Shown: positions 11,879 to 24,500, counted from the first letter of the stretch. The stretch is DNA of 52,450 nt from Gloeophyllum trabeum ATCC 11539 (GCF_000344685.1 NW_006920412.1:2505896-2558345); one strand, 5' to 3'. The notes: generated from the letters alone by a model not told the origin. A program made the numbers and translations.

Positions 11879-13054
11879 TCAAGCATAGACTGAGAAAGTG
11901 ATCCCGTTGTCGGTGGATGAGGTCGCTACACAGGAAGCCTTTCCTGACTGCGCAATGTTGAAGATCGCACCGTCGGCGCACAACAGGTGTGCACGATCAT
12001 CAGCGCCCTCCTGTAACAAATGAGCCAAGATCATATGGAAAGGGAGCAAACCGCAACTCACCGGCACCCACTGAAAGCTGGCGCAGCGAAAGTACTCGAC
12101 GACCGTCTCGCCATCCCCCTCCGTGACGGGCTGCCGGTCGGGTGCGTACCGCAGATTGACATGGTTCCCGTTATTGTAGGCCTCGCCCAGCACGCGGCCG
12201 GCCTTTTGCGCAAACACCTCCCTGTCGTCGGCCGAGTCGGACGACACGGCGGGGTCGCGCAGGGGGCGCACGACGACGAGGTCGAGTGCGGGTGCGGTGG
12301 GGGGCGAGGAGGCCGCGAGGGGGGTGATGCGGAAGAGGGGCTCGAGGCGGTCGACGTTGACGGTGGAGAGGAAGTACGCGAACGGGCCGTGCAGGGTGGT
12401 AGGCTCCTGCGCGCGCGGGGTAAGCGCGGCGGCGGTGGGGTCGTAGATGGAGATTGGGGGGTGCAAGGTGACGGAGGCGCGGTACCAGCGTGTGATGTTC
12501 TGCGCGGCGGCGGCTTTGAAGCGCTCGATGCCGGGCATGGATGCGCGCAGGGCTTCGGAGTCGTGGAGGATGGAGGCGTGGAGGGCGGTGGAGGTGACGA
12601 CGGCAGAGTAGACGGTGGACGAGGAGGAAAGCGTCGTCTTTGCGAGGGTGAGCGGCTTTGGAGGGGCGCTGGTGAGAAAGGCGGATAGGCCTTTGAGGCG
12701 GTAGGACGTGGGGTCTTGGTCGGCGCCGGAGGGGGGGAAGAGGGAGGAGTAGAGCGCGTTGGCTGTTCCGAGCGGGACGATGACCAGGTCTACTCTGGTG
12801 GCTGCTGCTTCAGGCAGACCGTTGACGATTTCGTGGACGGTGCCATCCCCGGAGCCGATAATTACTGTGACCGGTCCCGGGTGGGCGGCAATGTGGGATT
12901 TGACAAGTTCTCCGGCGTGGCCTGCGCGTTCGGTAGACGCGATGTTGGTGGGATTCTTGTCGTGCTGGTGCAGAAGAGGTATAACATGCTCCTCGAAGAA
13001 TTGCTTTGCTGACCGGTCTCCGGATGCAGGGTTGTAGATGACAAGAAGAGACAT
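11879..13054 (-). CDS. Lipid kinase with diacylglycerol-kinase catalytic domain
   Basis: A single-domain DAGKc-type kinase related to sphingosine and diacylglycerol kinases; the exact substrate is unclear. Exons 13054-12062 and 12010-11879 give 374 aa. The N-terminus MSLLVIYNPASGDRSA and the glycine-rich nucleotide loop IIGSGDGTVHEIVNGL (about residues 68-83) are diagnostic; the second matches the SGDG form of sphingosine kinases more than the GGDGT form. VPLGTANALYSSL follows. The 51-base intron (12011-12061) keeps the frame and has no stop, but it has good ends (gtgagt..ttacag), so I remove it. No signal peptide or TM helix is visible. It converges with URA6, with 108 bases between stops. 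A long open frame on the opposite strand is a shadow. Confidence 0.82.
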   Translation of the reverse strand: MSLLVIYNPASGDRSAKQFFEEHVIPLLHQHDKNPTNIASTERAGHAGELVKSHIAAHPGPVTVIIGSGDGTVHEIVNGLPEAAATRVDLVIVPLGTANALYSSLFPPSGADQDPTSYRLKGLSAFLTSAPPKPLTLAKTTLSSSSTVYSAVVTSTALHASILHDSEALRASMPGIERFKAAAAQNITRWYRASVTLHPPISIYDPTAAALTPRAQEPTTLHGPFAYFLSTVNVDRLEPLFRITPLAASSPPTAPALDLVVVRPLRDPAVSSDSADDREVFAQKAGRVLGEAYNNGNHVNLRYAPDRQPVTEGDGETVVEYFRCASFQWVPVSCGLLPFHMILAHLLQEGADDRAHLLCADGAIFNIAQSGKASCVATSSTDNGITFSVYA

Positions 13055-13247
13055 ATCTTAGCTGTTGTTGTATATTATTCCAGGACTTTGGCAGGAAATA
13101 GATGGAGGAAAGTCACTTCGAGGCTGATTGTGGCTGGCTGATGGCGACATTGATTAGATCTGCGATGAGATCTGTCTCGATCGCCTGATCGCAATGCGGT
13201 GCCGAGCGCCCGATCTTATCTGTGCCGTCCGCTGTCGCCGTCGTTGC
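13055..13247. promoter_or_regulatory. Divergent promoter, lipid kinase (-) / NIT2 (+)
   Basis: A 193-base head-to-head spacer containing dyad-like GATC-rich blocks (agatctgcgatgagatct near 13156-13173 and cgatcgcctgatcgc near 13178-13192). No individual binding site can be assigned with confidence. Confidence 0.4.
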
Positions 13248-14709
13248 ATGTTGCTCAGCTCGCTGCCCGTCCGTTCCTTCAGACTCTTTAAATCGCGTGC
13301 CATGTCCACATCACCAGAGGCTCCGACGCTGAAGCCGTTCAGGCTGGCGCTCGTCCAGCTCGGTCAGGTCACGTCGGATACGAAGAGCAACCTGGCGCAT
13401 GCGAGGGATATGATCAGCAAGGCCGCGTCTGGCCAGGGGTCCAAGAAGCCTGACTTGGTCGTCTTGCCGGTATGAAAAGCGCTACATACACGGGGTAGAA
13501 CTGAGATTAGCTGGATGTTCCAGGAGTGTTTCAATTCACCGTACGGCGCCAAGCACTTCCCAGTCTTTGCCGAGACGATAGGCTACACCCCGGGACAGCC
13601 CTACGATGTCTCCAAAAGCGAGAGCGGCAGCGTCAAGATGCTTTCAGAAGCCGCCAAGGAAGAGGGCGTCTGGCTGATCGGCGGTAAGATGGCGTCGTTG
13701 GAATTGCCACTTCAGCCGACACTCCATACCTGTAGGCTCGATACCGGAGCGTGATGCCACCGACAGCAAAAAGCTCTACAACACCTGCACTGTCTACTCT
13801 CCAAAAGGTTTGCTCCTAGTATGTCTTAGCACCCCAATATCCTAACTAGCCGTCTAGGTGACCTGGTCGCGCTGCACCGCAAGCTCCATCTCTTCGACAT
13901 TGACATTCCCGGCAAGATCACTTTCAAGGTGAGCAGCTACTCCATTCACACTTCCGCTGTTTCATCTCATGCAAAGCATTGTGGATAGGAAAGCGAAATA
14001 CTCAGTGCCGGGACGACCATGAACATGTTCGACACCGACTTTGCGCGCATAGGTCTGGGCATCTGCTACGACGTGCGCTTTCCCGAGTTGGCCATGATTG
14101 CGGCACGCAGGGGTAAACGCTCCCGTATCCTTCCTTCGAGTAAGGGTGTTAACCAACAACGTTAATTACACAGGCTGTCATGCTATTATCTACCCGTCCG
14201 CATTTAACCTAACCACGGGCCCGTTACATTGGGAGCTGCTGCAGCGTGCTCGGTGAGCTCAGTGAATCCCCGACCGGACGCTCAGGACTGAACGCCCTGC
14301 CAGTGCCGTGGACAATCAGATCTTTGTGTCGATGTGCAGTCCTGCCCGGGATATGTCCGCAGAGTACCATGCTGTGAGTGTCCGGCCATCTTCTACCGCA
14401 AACGCAGCTCTCAGATGTATCATGCAGTGGGGCCACTCGATGGTCGTAGATCCCATGTAAGTCCCTATCACAATCTGCGAATTATCTCTAGCTGATCGCC
14501 CGCGCTAGGGCGACCGTGCTCGCCGAGGCCGGGCACGAGGAGGAGATTATCTACGTCGACATCGGTGCGTCCCTTCCTGCGATGCTCTATCAGCTCACCC
14601 TCATTGCCTTGCAGACCCGGCGGTGTTCCACTCCGCGCGCGCGGGCATCCCGGTCACGACGCAGCGCCGCTTCGATGTGTATCCAGACGTGAGCGAGGCG
14701 GCTGCATGA
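13248..14709 (+). CDS. NIT2: Omega-amidase (nitrilase superfamily, NIT2 type)
   Basis: Hydrolyses alpha-ketoglutaramate or ketosuccinamate by homology. Ten exons: 13248-13469, 13524-13683, 13736-13807, 13858-13928, 13989-14112, 14174-14252, 14304-14373, 14428-14456, 14509-14564 and 14615-14709 (325 aa from the upstream ATG). The catalytic triad is complete: Glu in [10 protein letters not shown] (exon 1/2 junction), Lys in [11 protein letters not shown], Cys in [12 protein letters not shown]. Two starts are possible. From 13302 the protein is 307 aa and begins at the normal Nit2 N-terminus. From 13248 it gains [18 protein letters not shown], which looks like a mitochondrial presequence. A still earlier in-frame ATG (13194) is less convincing. 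Confidence 0.9.
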
Positions 14710-15118
14710 GTGCGACTACTGGTATCTCAGATTGGCGCCGCGATGGGATGGGATTCAGAGGTTTCTAGCGCATTCGGAGGGCTCGATTGATACTCATCTT
14801 CCGCGTATACAAAGAAATCGAACAGAAGGAAACCGAGCACCATGCATTGCAGATATCATCCAATGATTTATGTATCATTAGCAAGCGCACGATCACAGCG
14901 CTGGACAGGAAGAAAGCACTGAAAGATTTCAGCAGAATGAAGGGGAGCAGAGGCTTACATAAGCGTGTTGCCCAAGCGCAGCGGTGCCAATTACCGGATA
15001 TGGCGATGTGCTGCGAAGCTTCCAGGACGTTCCACTGCGATCCCCCGCCTTGAAAGAGGGCGCCGCTTGCTATCCCCTCCCTCGCATTCCCTCTTCCTTC
15101 GTACTCACCGCCGCAGCC
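14710..15118. other. Intergenic, 3' end of NIT2 and promoter of the DnaJ gene
   Basis: A 409-base tandem spacer. No coding region is supported. The last 100 bases are pyrimidine-rich (ccctccctcgcattccctcttcc region, 15070-15100), a common feature next to fungal start sites. Confidence 0.4.
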
Positions 15119-16644
15119 ATGGTCAAGGAAACGTACGTGCCCGCGCGAATTTACCTGGACTTGTTCTGATAGCTTGCTTGGTTATCAGGAAATATTACGA
15201 CTTGCTGGAAGTCCCAGAAGACGCCTCCGAGGCGGACTTGAAGAAGGCCTACCGGAAAAAGTGAGTTGGGCGGTTTGGGGTGGCGCGAGGGGGCGTGTTC
15301 TCATCGGTGTGCTTTTGCGCAGAGCACTACGCCTGCACCCAGACAAGGGCGGTGATCCGGAGCTGTTCAAGGAGGTTACACACGCGTGCGTATTTTCCGC
15401 GGTGGCTTGCGCGTGGCGCTGTGCTGACTCACGTTGTGCGCGCAGATACGAAGTCTTGTCCGACCCGCAAAAGCGGAGCATATACGATGCACGGGGAGAG
15501 GCGGGCTTGTCAGAGTCGGGCGGGATGGGCGGGATGGATCCACAAGTGAGTATTTTATTCCCCCGGGCTGCGTCACCGCGAAGGTCGTGATGCCAATCTG
15601 GGTGTGCGCTCCAGGATCTGTTCAGCCAGCTATTCGGCGGCGGCGGCTTCTTCGGTGGGGGACCCTCGCGGTCCTCGGGGCCGCGCAAGAGCAAGGACCT
15701 CGTCCACCGCGTGCATGTCTCGCTCGAGGACCTGTACAAGGGCAAGACGACGAAGCTCGCGCTCACGCGCAACATCATCTGCGCGAAATGCGGCGGCAAG
15801 GGCGGCAAGGAGGGCGCGGTGCGCCAGTGCGGGACGTGCAGCGGGCGCGGTGTGAAGATCACGCTGCGCCAGATGGGCCCGATGATCCAGCAGCTGCAGC
15901 AGCCGTGCGACGAGTGCTCGGGCACGGGCGAGATTATCAACCACAAGGACCGCTGCAAGACGTGTAATGGCCGCAAGACGGTTTCGGAGAAGAAGATGCT
16001 CGAGGTGCATATCGACAAGGGTATGCGCGGGGGCCAGACGATCACCTTCCGTGGGGAGAGCGACCAGGCGCCGGGTGTTGTGCCTGGAGACGTGATTATT
16101 GTTGTGGAGGAGAAGCCTCACGACCGGTTCCGGCGGCAAGAGAACAACCTGTTCACCGAGGTCGAGCTCGACTTGCTCACGGCGCTCGGTGGCGGCCAGT
16201 TCGCGATCAAGCACCTCGACGACCGCGCATTGGTGGTCAACCTCGTACCCGGCGAAGTCATCAAGCATGGTGAGTACAAGTACCTGCCCGGCTCAGTGTT
16301 TCGTCTGCGCCTTGCGTCATCACTGACGAAATTCTCACGAATTTGCAGACCAGATGAAGGTCATCCCGGGCCAGGGCATGCCCTCACTGCGACATCACGA
16401 ATATGGAGACTTGTTCATCAAGTTCTCGATCGTGTTCCCGGACCACATCGACCCGTCCAAGATCGAGTTCCTCGAGAAGGCGCTGCCGCCAAGGAAGCCG
16501 CTCGAGAAGTTCCCGAAGAACATCCTGCTCGAGGAGGCCGAGCTGGAGGAGGTCGACGCGAGAAGGCAAGAGTCGATGAGCCGGGGCGAAGACATGATGG
16601 ACGAGGACGAGGGCGAGCCTAGAGTACAGTGCGCACAGCAATGA
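15119..16644 (+). CDS. YDJ1: Type I DnaJ (Hsp40) co-chaperone, Ydj1-like, farnesylated
   Basis: Delivers unfolded clients to cytosolic Hsp70 and stimulates its ATPase. Six exons give 399 aa: 15119-15132 (14 bases), 15189-15260, 15323-15385, 15446-15545, 15615-16269 and 16349-16644. The J-domain includes LRLHPDKGG (HPD motif split from helix I by introns). A Gly/Phe-rich stretch DLFSQLFGGGGFFGGG follows. The zinc-binding region has four CxxCxGxG-type repeats: CAKCGGKG, CGTCSGRG, CDECSGTG and CKTCNGRK. The C-terminal client domain ends in VQCAQQ, a CaaX box of the kind yeast Ydj1 uses (CASQ), so membrane-associated farnesylation is expected. The first exon carries only five codons. It converges with the UPF0538 gene. 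Confidence 0.95.
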
Positions 16645-16909
16645 TTGCATACATCTTTTGGACTTGTTGTATTTCTCTTACTTATCCCCCACCGCATCAT
16701 GCTCGCATTTGTCATCTGTCCTCATCCCATGCTGTGTGCACTGTTCTGTTGGCCCTCTGGTCTGCAGTTGTTTCACTAGATTCCATGTTACTAGTATACA
16801 TGACGATATTAATGACACTGATCAGCTGGATCTATTATACACGGGGTATCAGCACTTTTCGGCTTCCCAACGGGTCTACAAGCAGAGTCAACGAGCGTAG
16901 GGCAAAGGA

Positions 16910-17536
16910 TTAACATGATTTCCTTACCTCCGGATGCGCCTTGAACTGTTCGTACAGTTCTCTGTTGAAGAAGCTGACTTCGGTTTCATTCTCTGTGGAT
17001 GGATTAGATAGAGCACAACACAACGGGGTCAATGACCCTTACCGAACCCACACTCTGCAAGGGTTTTCGAGTCGTCGTCCAATATCCAGTCATCATGGTC
17101 GAGATTTATGATCAGATTACTCGTCTGGGGGTCTCCCTTTAGCAGGCGTGCGTGGCCGACGGTTCACAAGCGTACCTTGGCTCCATGTGCCTTTGTATAG
17201 AGCTTTAACGTATCTATAGAGGGTGACCTGAGTATTCCATACGAACAGAGAACTATGTAAGACTCACCATAGTGAACAGTACGATATGGCTTCCATCCAG
17301 GCTGCGTCTGAATGGCTACGCTATCGATTACTAGCCTATACAACATTGGAAATTCGAAGAGACGAACCTTGCCGTGCCATCTCCTTCAGTTCACCAACCG
17401 TCACCTTCTCGAGATTCACATCCTTCAGGACAAGATTCTTCTCTGTCCGGAACTCGAAGGACTTGATTATCCGCAGAGTCAGGACCGCGGAAGTCTTTGG
17501 ACGTGCAAGGTTTGTCGGCAGGTCGTAGTCGGACAT
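16910..17536 (-). CDS. UPF0538 / C2orf76-like protein
   Basis: A small conserved eukaryotic protein of unknown function. Five exons give 144 aa: 17536-17368, 17330-17268, 17213-17176, 17124-17043 and 16992-16910. It shares with the animal C2orf76 family an N-terminal strand VLTLRIIKSFEFRTEKNLVLKDVNL, a central HYDTLKLYTKAHGAKTSNL, LDHDDWILDDDSKTLAECG and the end ETEVSFFNRELYEQFKAHP. The fold is probably ubiquitin-like (inference). The first intron is only 37 bases (17331-17367), short even for this genome; it was placed because it alone restores the frame. The last few residues after HPEV could change if a further intron exists. Confidence 0.75.
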
Positions 17537-18027
17537 TACAGTTCGAGACTAGTCGAGGTAGGAATCGTAGTTTATGTTTGCCAGAATGCAATGCAGACAG
17601 TGATTAAAGGGGGCTGTTTATCGGATGCAACAGTAGAAATGCCATCTTGCAGCGTCGTAGGGACGGCCAGAACATGCTAGACCAAAGGACTAATGAGGAC
17701 GATTCGTCCGATTCCGGTCGCTGTGGCTGAACATGTGCGCATGCTTTCTTTAGTTGCTCGAATGAATCCAACCACCGTCGAGGCCGTCAGCTGTTCGTCT
17801 CTCACTCGGCAGCGCTGACCGACGTCTGCGCTATCGAATGAGCAGACAACGTCTCTGGCCAAGCCGGAGCCCGATGACCAGCGGTTTCCCCTCCATTGCA
17901 CAGATTTGTCCGACTATCTCCCGACACATTCCCTTCCTATGCGTATAAGAACCCGGGCTCCTCGCCCCTGCAATTGAGCATTGACTGCAGTCACCTAGAG
18001 GTGAACCCAGTTAATGGTGTGCTAGCC
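17537..18027. promoter_or_regulatory. Divergent promoter, UPF0538 (-) / GH3 beta-glucosidase (+)
   Basis: A 491-base head-to-head spacer. An open frame reaches back from the GH3 start to 17896, but its residues do not resemble a signal peptide and the family start fits the ATG at 18028. No individual control site is claimed. Confidence 0.4.
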
Positions 18028-21000
18028 ATGTCGCAGCCAAAAAACCGCTCTTTCCTGGACGCCTCTGTGCCCAATCTCGTCAAGAAGCTGAGGACGGAAG
18101 AGAAAGTCCAGTTACTGGGCGCCCCGAATTGGTGGAATACGCATGCTATCGAACGCCTTGAGATTCCAGGAGTCCGTATGAGTGACGGGCCTAATGTATG
18201 ATTCGACTCGTCCGCTGAATTTACGTCCCTGATCCGATAGAATGTAGGGCGTCAGGGGCTCCTCTCACTTTCAATCGACCCCAGCTCAATGTCTTCCGGT
18301 ACGTGAATCTGCAATGGTTATTTCTGTCCGCCTAAGTATCACGATAGTGTGCTACGGCCATGGCCGCCACGTTCGACCCGGAACTCATCCACCAAGTGGG
18401 TGCGTTCCTGGCCGAAGAAACGAAGATCAAGTCCTCTGTGATCCTCCTGGCCCCGACTTGCAACATCCAGCGAAATCCACTAGGGGGACGAGCATTTGAA
18501 TCGTTCTCCGAGGATCCCCATCTTTCAGGTGAGACGACGAATCCTGGACCTTGGGATACAACCTAACAAACCTATTTGAAGGTACTATGGCTGCCGCATA
18601 CGTGAATGGTTTGCAAGAGAACGGTGTCGCAGCGACCATTAAGCATTTTGTCGCCAATGACCAGGAGCATGAGCGTACAGCTGCCGATTCCGTAGTATCC
18701 GAGCGCGCTCTGCGGGAGGTCTACCTGTACCCGTAAGGAAGAAAACACCCATATACCATGCATCTAAAACATATCTCGGTAGATTCATGCTAGCGCAGAG
18801 AGATGCCAAGCCATGGGCGTTCATGACCTCGTAAGTAGTAGAAGCGCGCATGAACAGGATAAAACCTATCACACAGTCTACCAGGTACGGGCGGATCGAT
18901 AACGTGCACTGCTCTGAGAATCCTCGGCTCCTTCAAGACATCCTCCGTAAAGAATGGGGCTTTGATGGCCTGGTCATGAGTGACTGGTACGTCCTCAATA
19001 TTCGGGCGTACCCGCTAACCCCCTGATCTGGATTTCCTTAGGTACGGAACGTACAGCGTGGCAGAAGCCCTCAACGCCGGCCTCGACCTCGAGATGCCCG
19101 GGCCCCCGAGGTGGCGCACGCCCCTCCTCGTCAACCACTCCCTCACCGCACAAAAGACGTCCTTTAAGACCCTGAACACGCGTGTCTCTACACTGCTGTC
19201 GTTTGTCCAGAAGATGTCTCGTGTCAACCCAGACATCGTCTACGGTGATGGTATCGAGCGCTCGCGAGACTCGCCCGAAGCGAGGAAGTTCTGCAGGAAG
19301 CTTGCTGCGGACGGCATGGTGCTGCTGAAGAATGAGGGGGACCTACTCCCACTACGAAAGGAAAAAGTAAAGAAGGTTGCGATCATTGGGCCGAATGCGA
19401 AGGGCAGAGTGATCTCAGGTGGAGGAAGTGCTGCCTTGAAACCGACTTATGTTGTCACGCCCTACCAGGGGATACTCGACAACGCACCCGAGGGCATCGA
19501 ATTTCAATACAGCGTCGGCTGCTATGGTAAGTCCATTCGCCCAGGGAATGCGGACGTTTATGGAACAGTCCGAAGCCCACAGGTACCTGCCTACTCTGGA
19601 GAATAACCTGAAGACGAAGGATGGGAAACCCGGCTGGGTCTGCACCTTCTACAATCACGATGATAACGGCAACCCCGTCGAGGAAGAGTTGGCGCACTTC
19701 GTTCTGCAAGATACCAGAATCAGGCTGAACGACTTCCTTCCTACCGGCCTTACTCCGACGTGGACAATCAAAGTCGAAGGATTGCTTTCATTCGATAAGA
19801 CTGCGGAGTACGAGCTGGGTCTCACTGTCGCTGGTAGGTGCCGAGAAGAGACTCGCCGCTTTCAAAAGCTCACTGGTTCTTGTTGTGTTAAGGCCGTGCA
19901 AAGCTATGGGTTGACGGCAATTTGACGATCGACAACTGGACGAAACAAACTAAAGGAGAATTCTTCTACGGGTCAGTGACGCGCGCCGTGGTCTCATACC
20001 TCGTTTGTCTAAACCGTTGGCAGCCAAGGCACTGTGGAAGAGACTGCTGTCCTAAAGTTCGAGGCCGGGAAAGCGAGAACAGTGTTGATGGAATACACAA
20101 ACACATTCCCGCCAGCTTCTGATAACGAGGAAGCGAAACCGGACTCACAGCCAGCGCTGATGCGAGGTGTCGTGCGTATTGGTATGAGTGTTATGCAGCG
20201 GTGCTTACAAGGCTCACGCTATGATCCCAGCGGCTTGGAGGCGCGGAGAAAATTGACCCAGAAAAAGCCATTGACGAGGCTGTCACTCTAGCGTCGCAAA
20301 GCGACGCGGTCGTTCTGGTTGCTGGGCTGACCCCCGAATGGGAGAGCGAAGGCTTTGACAGACCGACGTTACAATTGCCTGGACGACAAGACGAGCTAAT
20401 AGCAAAGGTAGCCAAAGCTAACCCGAACACAGTGGTTTGCGTCCAAGCTGTGAGTATTACTTCCTCTGTATGAGGTGTATCACTAAAGCGGTGAAAGGGT
20501 TCTGCCGTCTCTATGCCTTGGGTCGGCGCTGTGCATGGCCTGCTACAAGCCTGGTATTCGGGCAACGAAGTGGGAAATGCCCTAGCAGACGTGCTCTACG
20601 GCAACGTAAACCCTTCTGGACGCTTGTCTTTGACGTTGCCCGTCCGTTACGAGGACATTCCGGCGTATCCGAATCTGCACAGCGAAAACGGCAAAATTCA
20701 CTACCACGAAGACTTGTTCGTGGGCTATAAGTATTTCGAGTCGAAAGGAATAAAGCCTCTTTTCCCATTCGGGTGGGTCGTGATCTCTGTGCTGAGTGAC
20801 ATGCTAGAATCTTATGTCAACCGGCAGGTTCGGATTGTCTTACACTCAGTTCTCCTTGTCGGACCTATCCGTCACGATGACATCCACCAAGCTATTTAGT
20901 TTACAGGCGACCGTGACCGTGCAAAACATAGGATCGCGAAAAGGTTCAGAGGTTATTCAAGTTTATATCGGCTATCCCGATATTGGCGTCACGACTCCGA

Positions 21001-21227
21001 AACGACAATTTAGGGCTTTTGCCAAGGCCAAGGACCTCTCGCCTGGTGAAAGCAGACAGATCAAGATATCTCTGGATAAATATGCTGTCTCCTTCTGGGA
21101 TACGCCCAACCATTCCTGGCGTGCTTCAGCAGGCCGATATGTTCTGTACGCCGGAACGAGCAGCGACAACCTACCTTTGCAAACCCATTTCGAACTAAAC
21201 GACTCATTCGAATGGAGCGGGCTCTGA
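18028..21227 (+). CDS. GH3 beta-glucosidase with PA14 and Fn3-like domains, intracellular type
   Basis: Hydrolyses beta-glucosides such as cellobiose. Thirteen exons give 854 aa: 18028-18195, 18248-18298, 18348-18528, 18582-18732, 18783-18830, 18885-18986, 19042-19526, 19576-19833, 19893-19971, 20024-20181, 20241-20449, 20498-20772 and 20828-21227. The catalytic TIM barrel shows [37 protein letters not shown] and the nucleophile Asp in [12 protein letters not shown]14 insert (about [16 protein letters not shown] to [13 protein letters not shown]) interrupts the C-terminal alpha/beta sandwich. The Fn3-like end includes [12 protein letters not shown]. There is no signal peptide, which fits the intracellular clade of fungal GH3 enzymes. 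The stop is 21225-21227. Confidence 0.93.
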
Positions 21228-21540
21228 CCAGCTTGCGGACCATCGGAGTTATCACAATTGTATTGTAGTATAACGGAATACAATAGATACTGCACAGGGA
21301 ACCGCGTGACGACATTCGTATTTACCATAGCATAAGCGGGCAACCTGAACTACCAATGCGCTCGACAATTGAAAGAGACAGTGAACTATGACAAAGATAT
21401 AATAAGTTGTACGTACACCTTCTTGAGACACGAGATAGCGTGTGGAGTGGAAAGCAGGGCGAAAGAACAGGACGAGCCTAATAACAGACAGCGATTATTA
21501 CACGGGCACGATATGGGAAAGACCAAGCTGAGTTATACAA
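21228..21540. other. Tail-to-tail spacer between GH3 and Zn2Cys6 genes
   Basis: A 313-base convergent gap holding the 3' UTRs of both genes. Nothing coding is seen; short frames here have no motif. Confidence 0.4.
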
Positions 21541-24500
21541 TCAATGTCCGAATCCAGGTGCGGAAGATTGCATATAGTGATACGAAGGCAATTGAGGAGG
21601 ACTGCGATGCTGTAAAGGCTGAGAGGACCGAACCGAATCAACGTTGACATAGCCTGCACCTGGCGGAGGGCCACCTCGGAAAGGCGTCGATTCAACGGTC
21701 TCCCCGAACCCGAGATCCATGAACATATTGCGCCAATAGTGAGCATCCAGCTCGCTATGGGGCTGGGTGGGATAGTGGCTATTGACATATGGTGCATAAT
21801 TATTGGCCATAGGAGTGCCGCCCACACCAACATGGGCGGCCCCAGGCTCCTGTGCCAATGGGTGGGCAGGGAGATTAGGAGAAGCAGGGAAGCGGAACGT
21901 GTGGTGATATACCATTGGTTGAGGGTACATTGATTGCGGCGGCTCGCCGGGAGAGGCAACGGGCCGTGAAGACGAGACACCTAGTTCGGAGTTAGCCAGC
22001 CGACAATGAGGAGGATGAATGATAGCTTACCCTGGAGCCGGGGATCAATCGACATTTTGTCCTGCTTGCCCTTTTCGGTCTGGCGGGCCTTGAAGATATC
22101 ATTGGCTACGAGGCTCCGCAAGAAACGTGCATGATATGCCGCTGACGTGGACGCCGGGGACAGGGCAGATGCTTCCTGGTAGGCATCCGCCGTGCTTGAT
22201 ATGACCGAATATATATCTTTCGTGGCGTCGTCATGAAGCTCAGCCAATGTATTGGAGCTGCGGAGCAACTGTCAACAGGTCAGCATACGACTCTAAAATA
22301 TTCAACCTTGATATATCGACCTTCAACAAGAACACTGCCGAGTATGCTGTCATGACAGTGATGGAATCTTGGCCATAACGCTGAGTAGGAGTGGTCAGGT
22401 ACCATCGGCTGGTCAGCAGTCAAGGTGGACTCACAAGCATGCTCATGGATGCGAAGTCCCTCGTGACTATAGTCAACGTGTCCAAGGCACTGGTATAGCA
22501 AGCAGAGAGCGCCTGGAGACTGGGACTTGCGCGACTGCTCTGTGTATTCGGCGCCACTGTGAGTATGACGTTCGGCAAACTAAGGGCGCCAACCTACTGG
22601 CGACAAAGACGCTTGGATGCCGAAGCTGTTGAGGAACAGCCGGACATGCAGCCGGAAGAAACTAAGGAAGGAGAAATGGAACTTCTCGCCGCCGGCTGCA
22701 AGCGATCACGATGAGACCTCATGTGCAACATCTGGATCGAGACTGTTCGCACCTCTCCGCATTTCATGCTCCCAGTTATCCATCCATTTGGTCAATTTAG
22801 TGTTGCAGTTACGGAGAAGGACTTCGTAATTGACATCGGTATGCTGCGCGCCGGAAACTCCTTTGTGGAGATAGAAGACATCTGTGGTTTCGGCCTGAAC
22901 GGATGCTCAATAACCGATTCAATAGACGACAGCTAGAACTTACAGCGATGCGTCTCAACTGAACGAACGCGGCAACGATGACATCTTCCGGACGAATGGG
23001 CTCCCCACCCTCTTCATGCCAGGTAAGTGAGTTTCGTACCAAGTCATCCTGTTGGAAAGGTAAATATCTCGCAAACGCTGTCGAAAACCGGCTGACCTCG
23101 GGAAGCATCCACTGCTTGCCAGTCTGCATGCTGAGACTACGATCGTGAACAAACAGCACGAGATACGTCCTCTCACGATTACGACGCTCTTGACGTTGGA
23201 ACTCTGTCTCGGTCGGCAACGGGTTAGGGACATAACGATTCAAGCCTAGGTCAACAGCCATTCGGCAGGCCTGGATACCTCATGAACATACGCTAATATA
23301 GAGTCCAGGATGACTTACATAACCGATATACATCCATGTGCGCTGTTAAAGGTGTATCTTAGTGCTGGATTCCGAGCAGGTATAGCGACACGCTTACGGT
23401 GTCATCTGGCTCTTTCCAATAACACAGACAAGCGAAGGCCTGGACGACCTCCACGCTTTTCCAGCCTTCAGCGAATGCACGCACTGCCAGCTCATTGGCC
23501 AGCTTCTGGCAAGGCTTGTACAACTCTGCCCTGAAGAACTTGCACCCGGCCATGATAAGGACAGTAAACAAGAAAGGGCACCTCGATCGGACATAATTAA
23601 CAGAGTGCAAAGCGGGGTCGAAGAGACAAATGAACGGATTCAGCCTTAAGTAAACAAGATCGAATAACGTTCTGGCGTCTTCCTCAGTTATAATGCCGGC
23701 CGCGATGGGATCGGCGAGTCCACCAGGCGGAGTAGGTACGGGCGGCGCCGCCGGCAAGGAGGGCGAAAACCCAGTAGAGCGCTCAGAAGCGCTGGGAGTA
23801 GACGCCGCGGCGGAAGGCGTCTCATGGCGTGGATTGAGGATCGTCTCCAAGAACAAGTTACGCTGATTTTCCTTGCGTATCAGCTTGGCAGGATACATGG
23901 CGTCGTCGGGGCGATCCGCGTCCCCGTCCTCGTCAATGTCAATAGATGACCTGGAGCCACGGGCTTGGACATCACCCCCGTGGAGAGGAGGCAACTGGAG
24001 GGGAGGGAGTTGGTGAGATCCTTGATATTGCGAGGACGGGGACCCGAACTGATCGCCGGTACGCATCATGCTGGGAAATTGCGAGGAGTCGGATAAACTA
24101 CCGCGTGAATCTCCCGCAGAGTAAGGAGAACTCATGGCCATCTCGTTGGCCTGAGACTTGAGCTTCGCACTGTTAAGTCCCTTCTCCAGCCGACGAAGCA
24201 TCTTCGAGGCCTCAGATAGCCTATGAGATGGAAGATAAAGCAGGACTCAGATGACAGCAGCGGATAGAACGTACTTTGACCCCGGCTTTCGGCCTCGCCG
24301 GTGTTTTTCAAAGACACACCTGACAAGCAAGGGCGGCATCAATATCAGGAATCAATAGAGCTGATGAGGCACGTACTCTACACCAGCCCGCTTGCAACGC
24401 TGACATTGCTTTGTTCCATCCTCGGAGCCAACACATTTCATCTGACAATGACTGAGACGCCCGGGTTGCACTTGGGTTGGAAGTACAACTGACCTTGGCA

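Noticed and set aside
12011..12061. Read-through form of the lipid kinase (391 aa, intron not removed)
   Set aside because: The 51-base segment has consensus donor and acceptor and a branch-like sequence; the open frame through it is a result of its length being a multiple of three.
12020..12688. 222-codon plus-strand frame, Gly/Glu-rich
   Set aside because: Exactly antisense to the lipid kinase exon, with the low-complexity look of a GC-rich shadow frame.
17896..18027. Upstream extension of the GH3 frame as a signal peptide
   Set aside because: The residues are not a hydrophobic leader, and the family start matches the ATG at 18028, giving the intracellular form.
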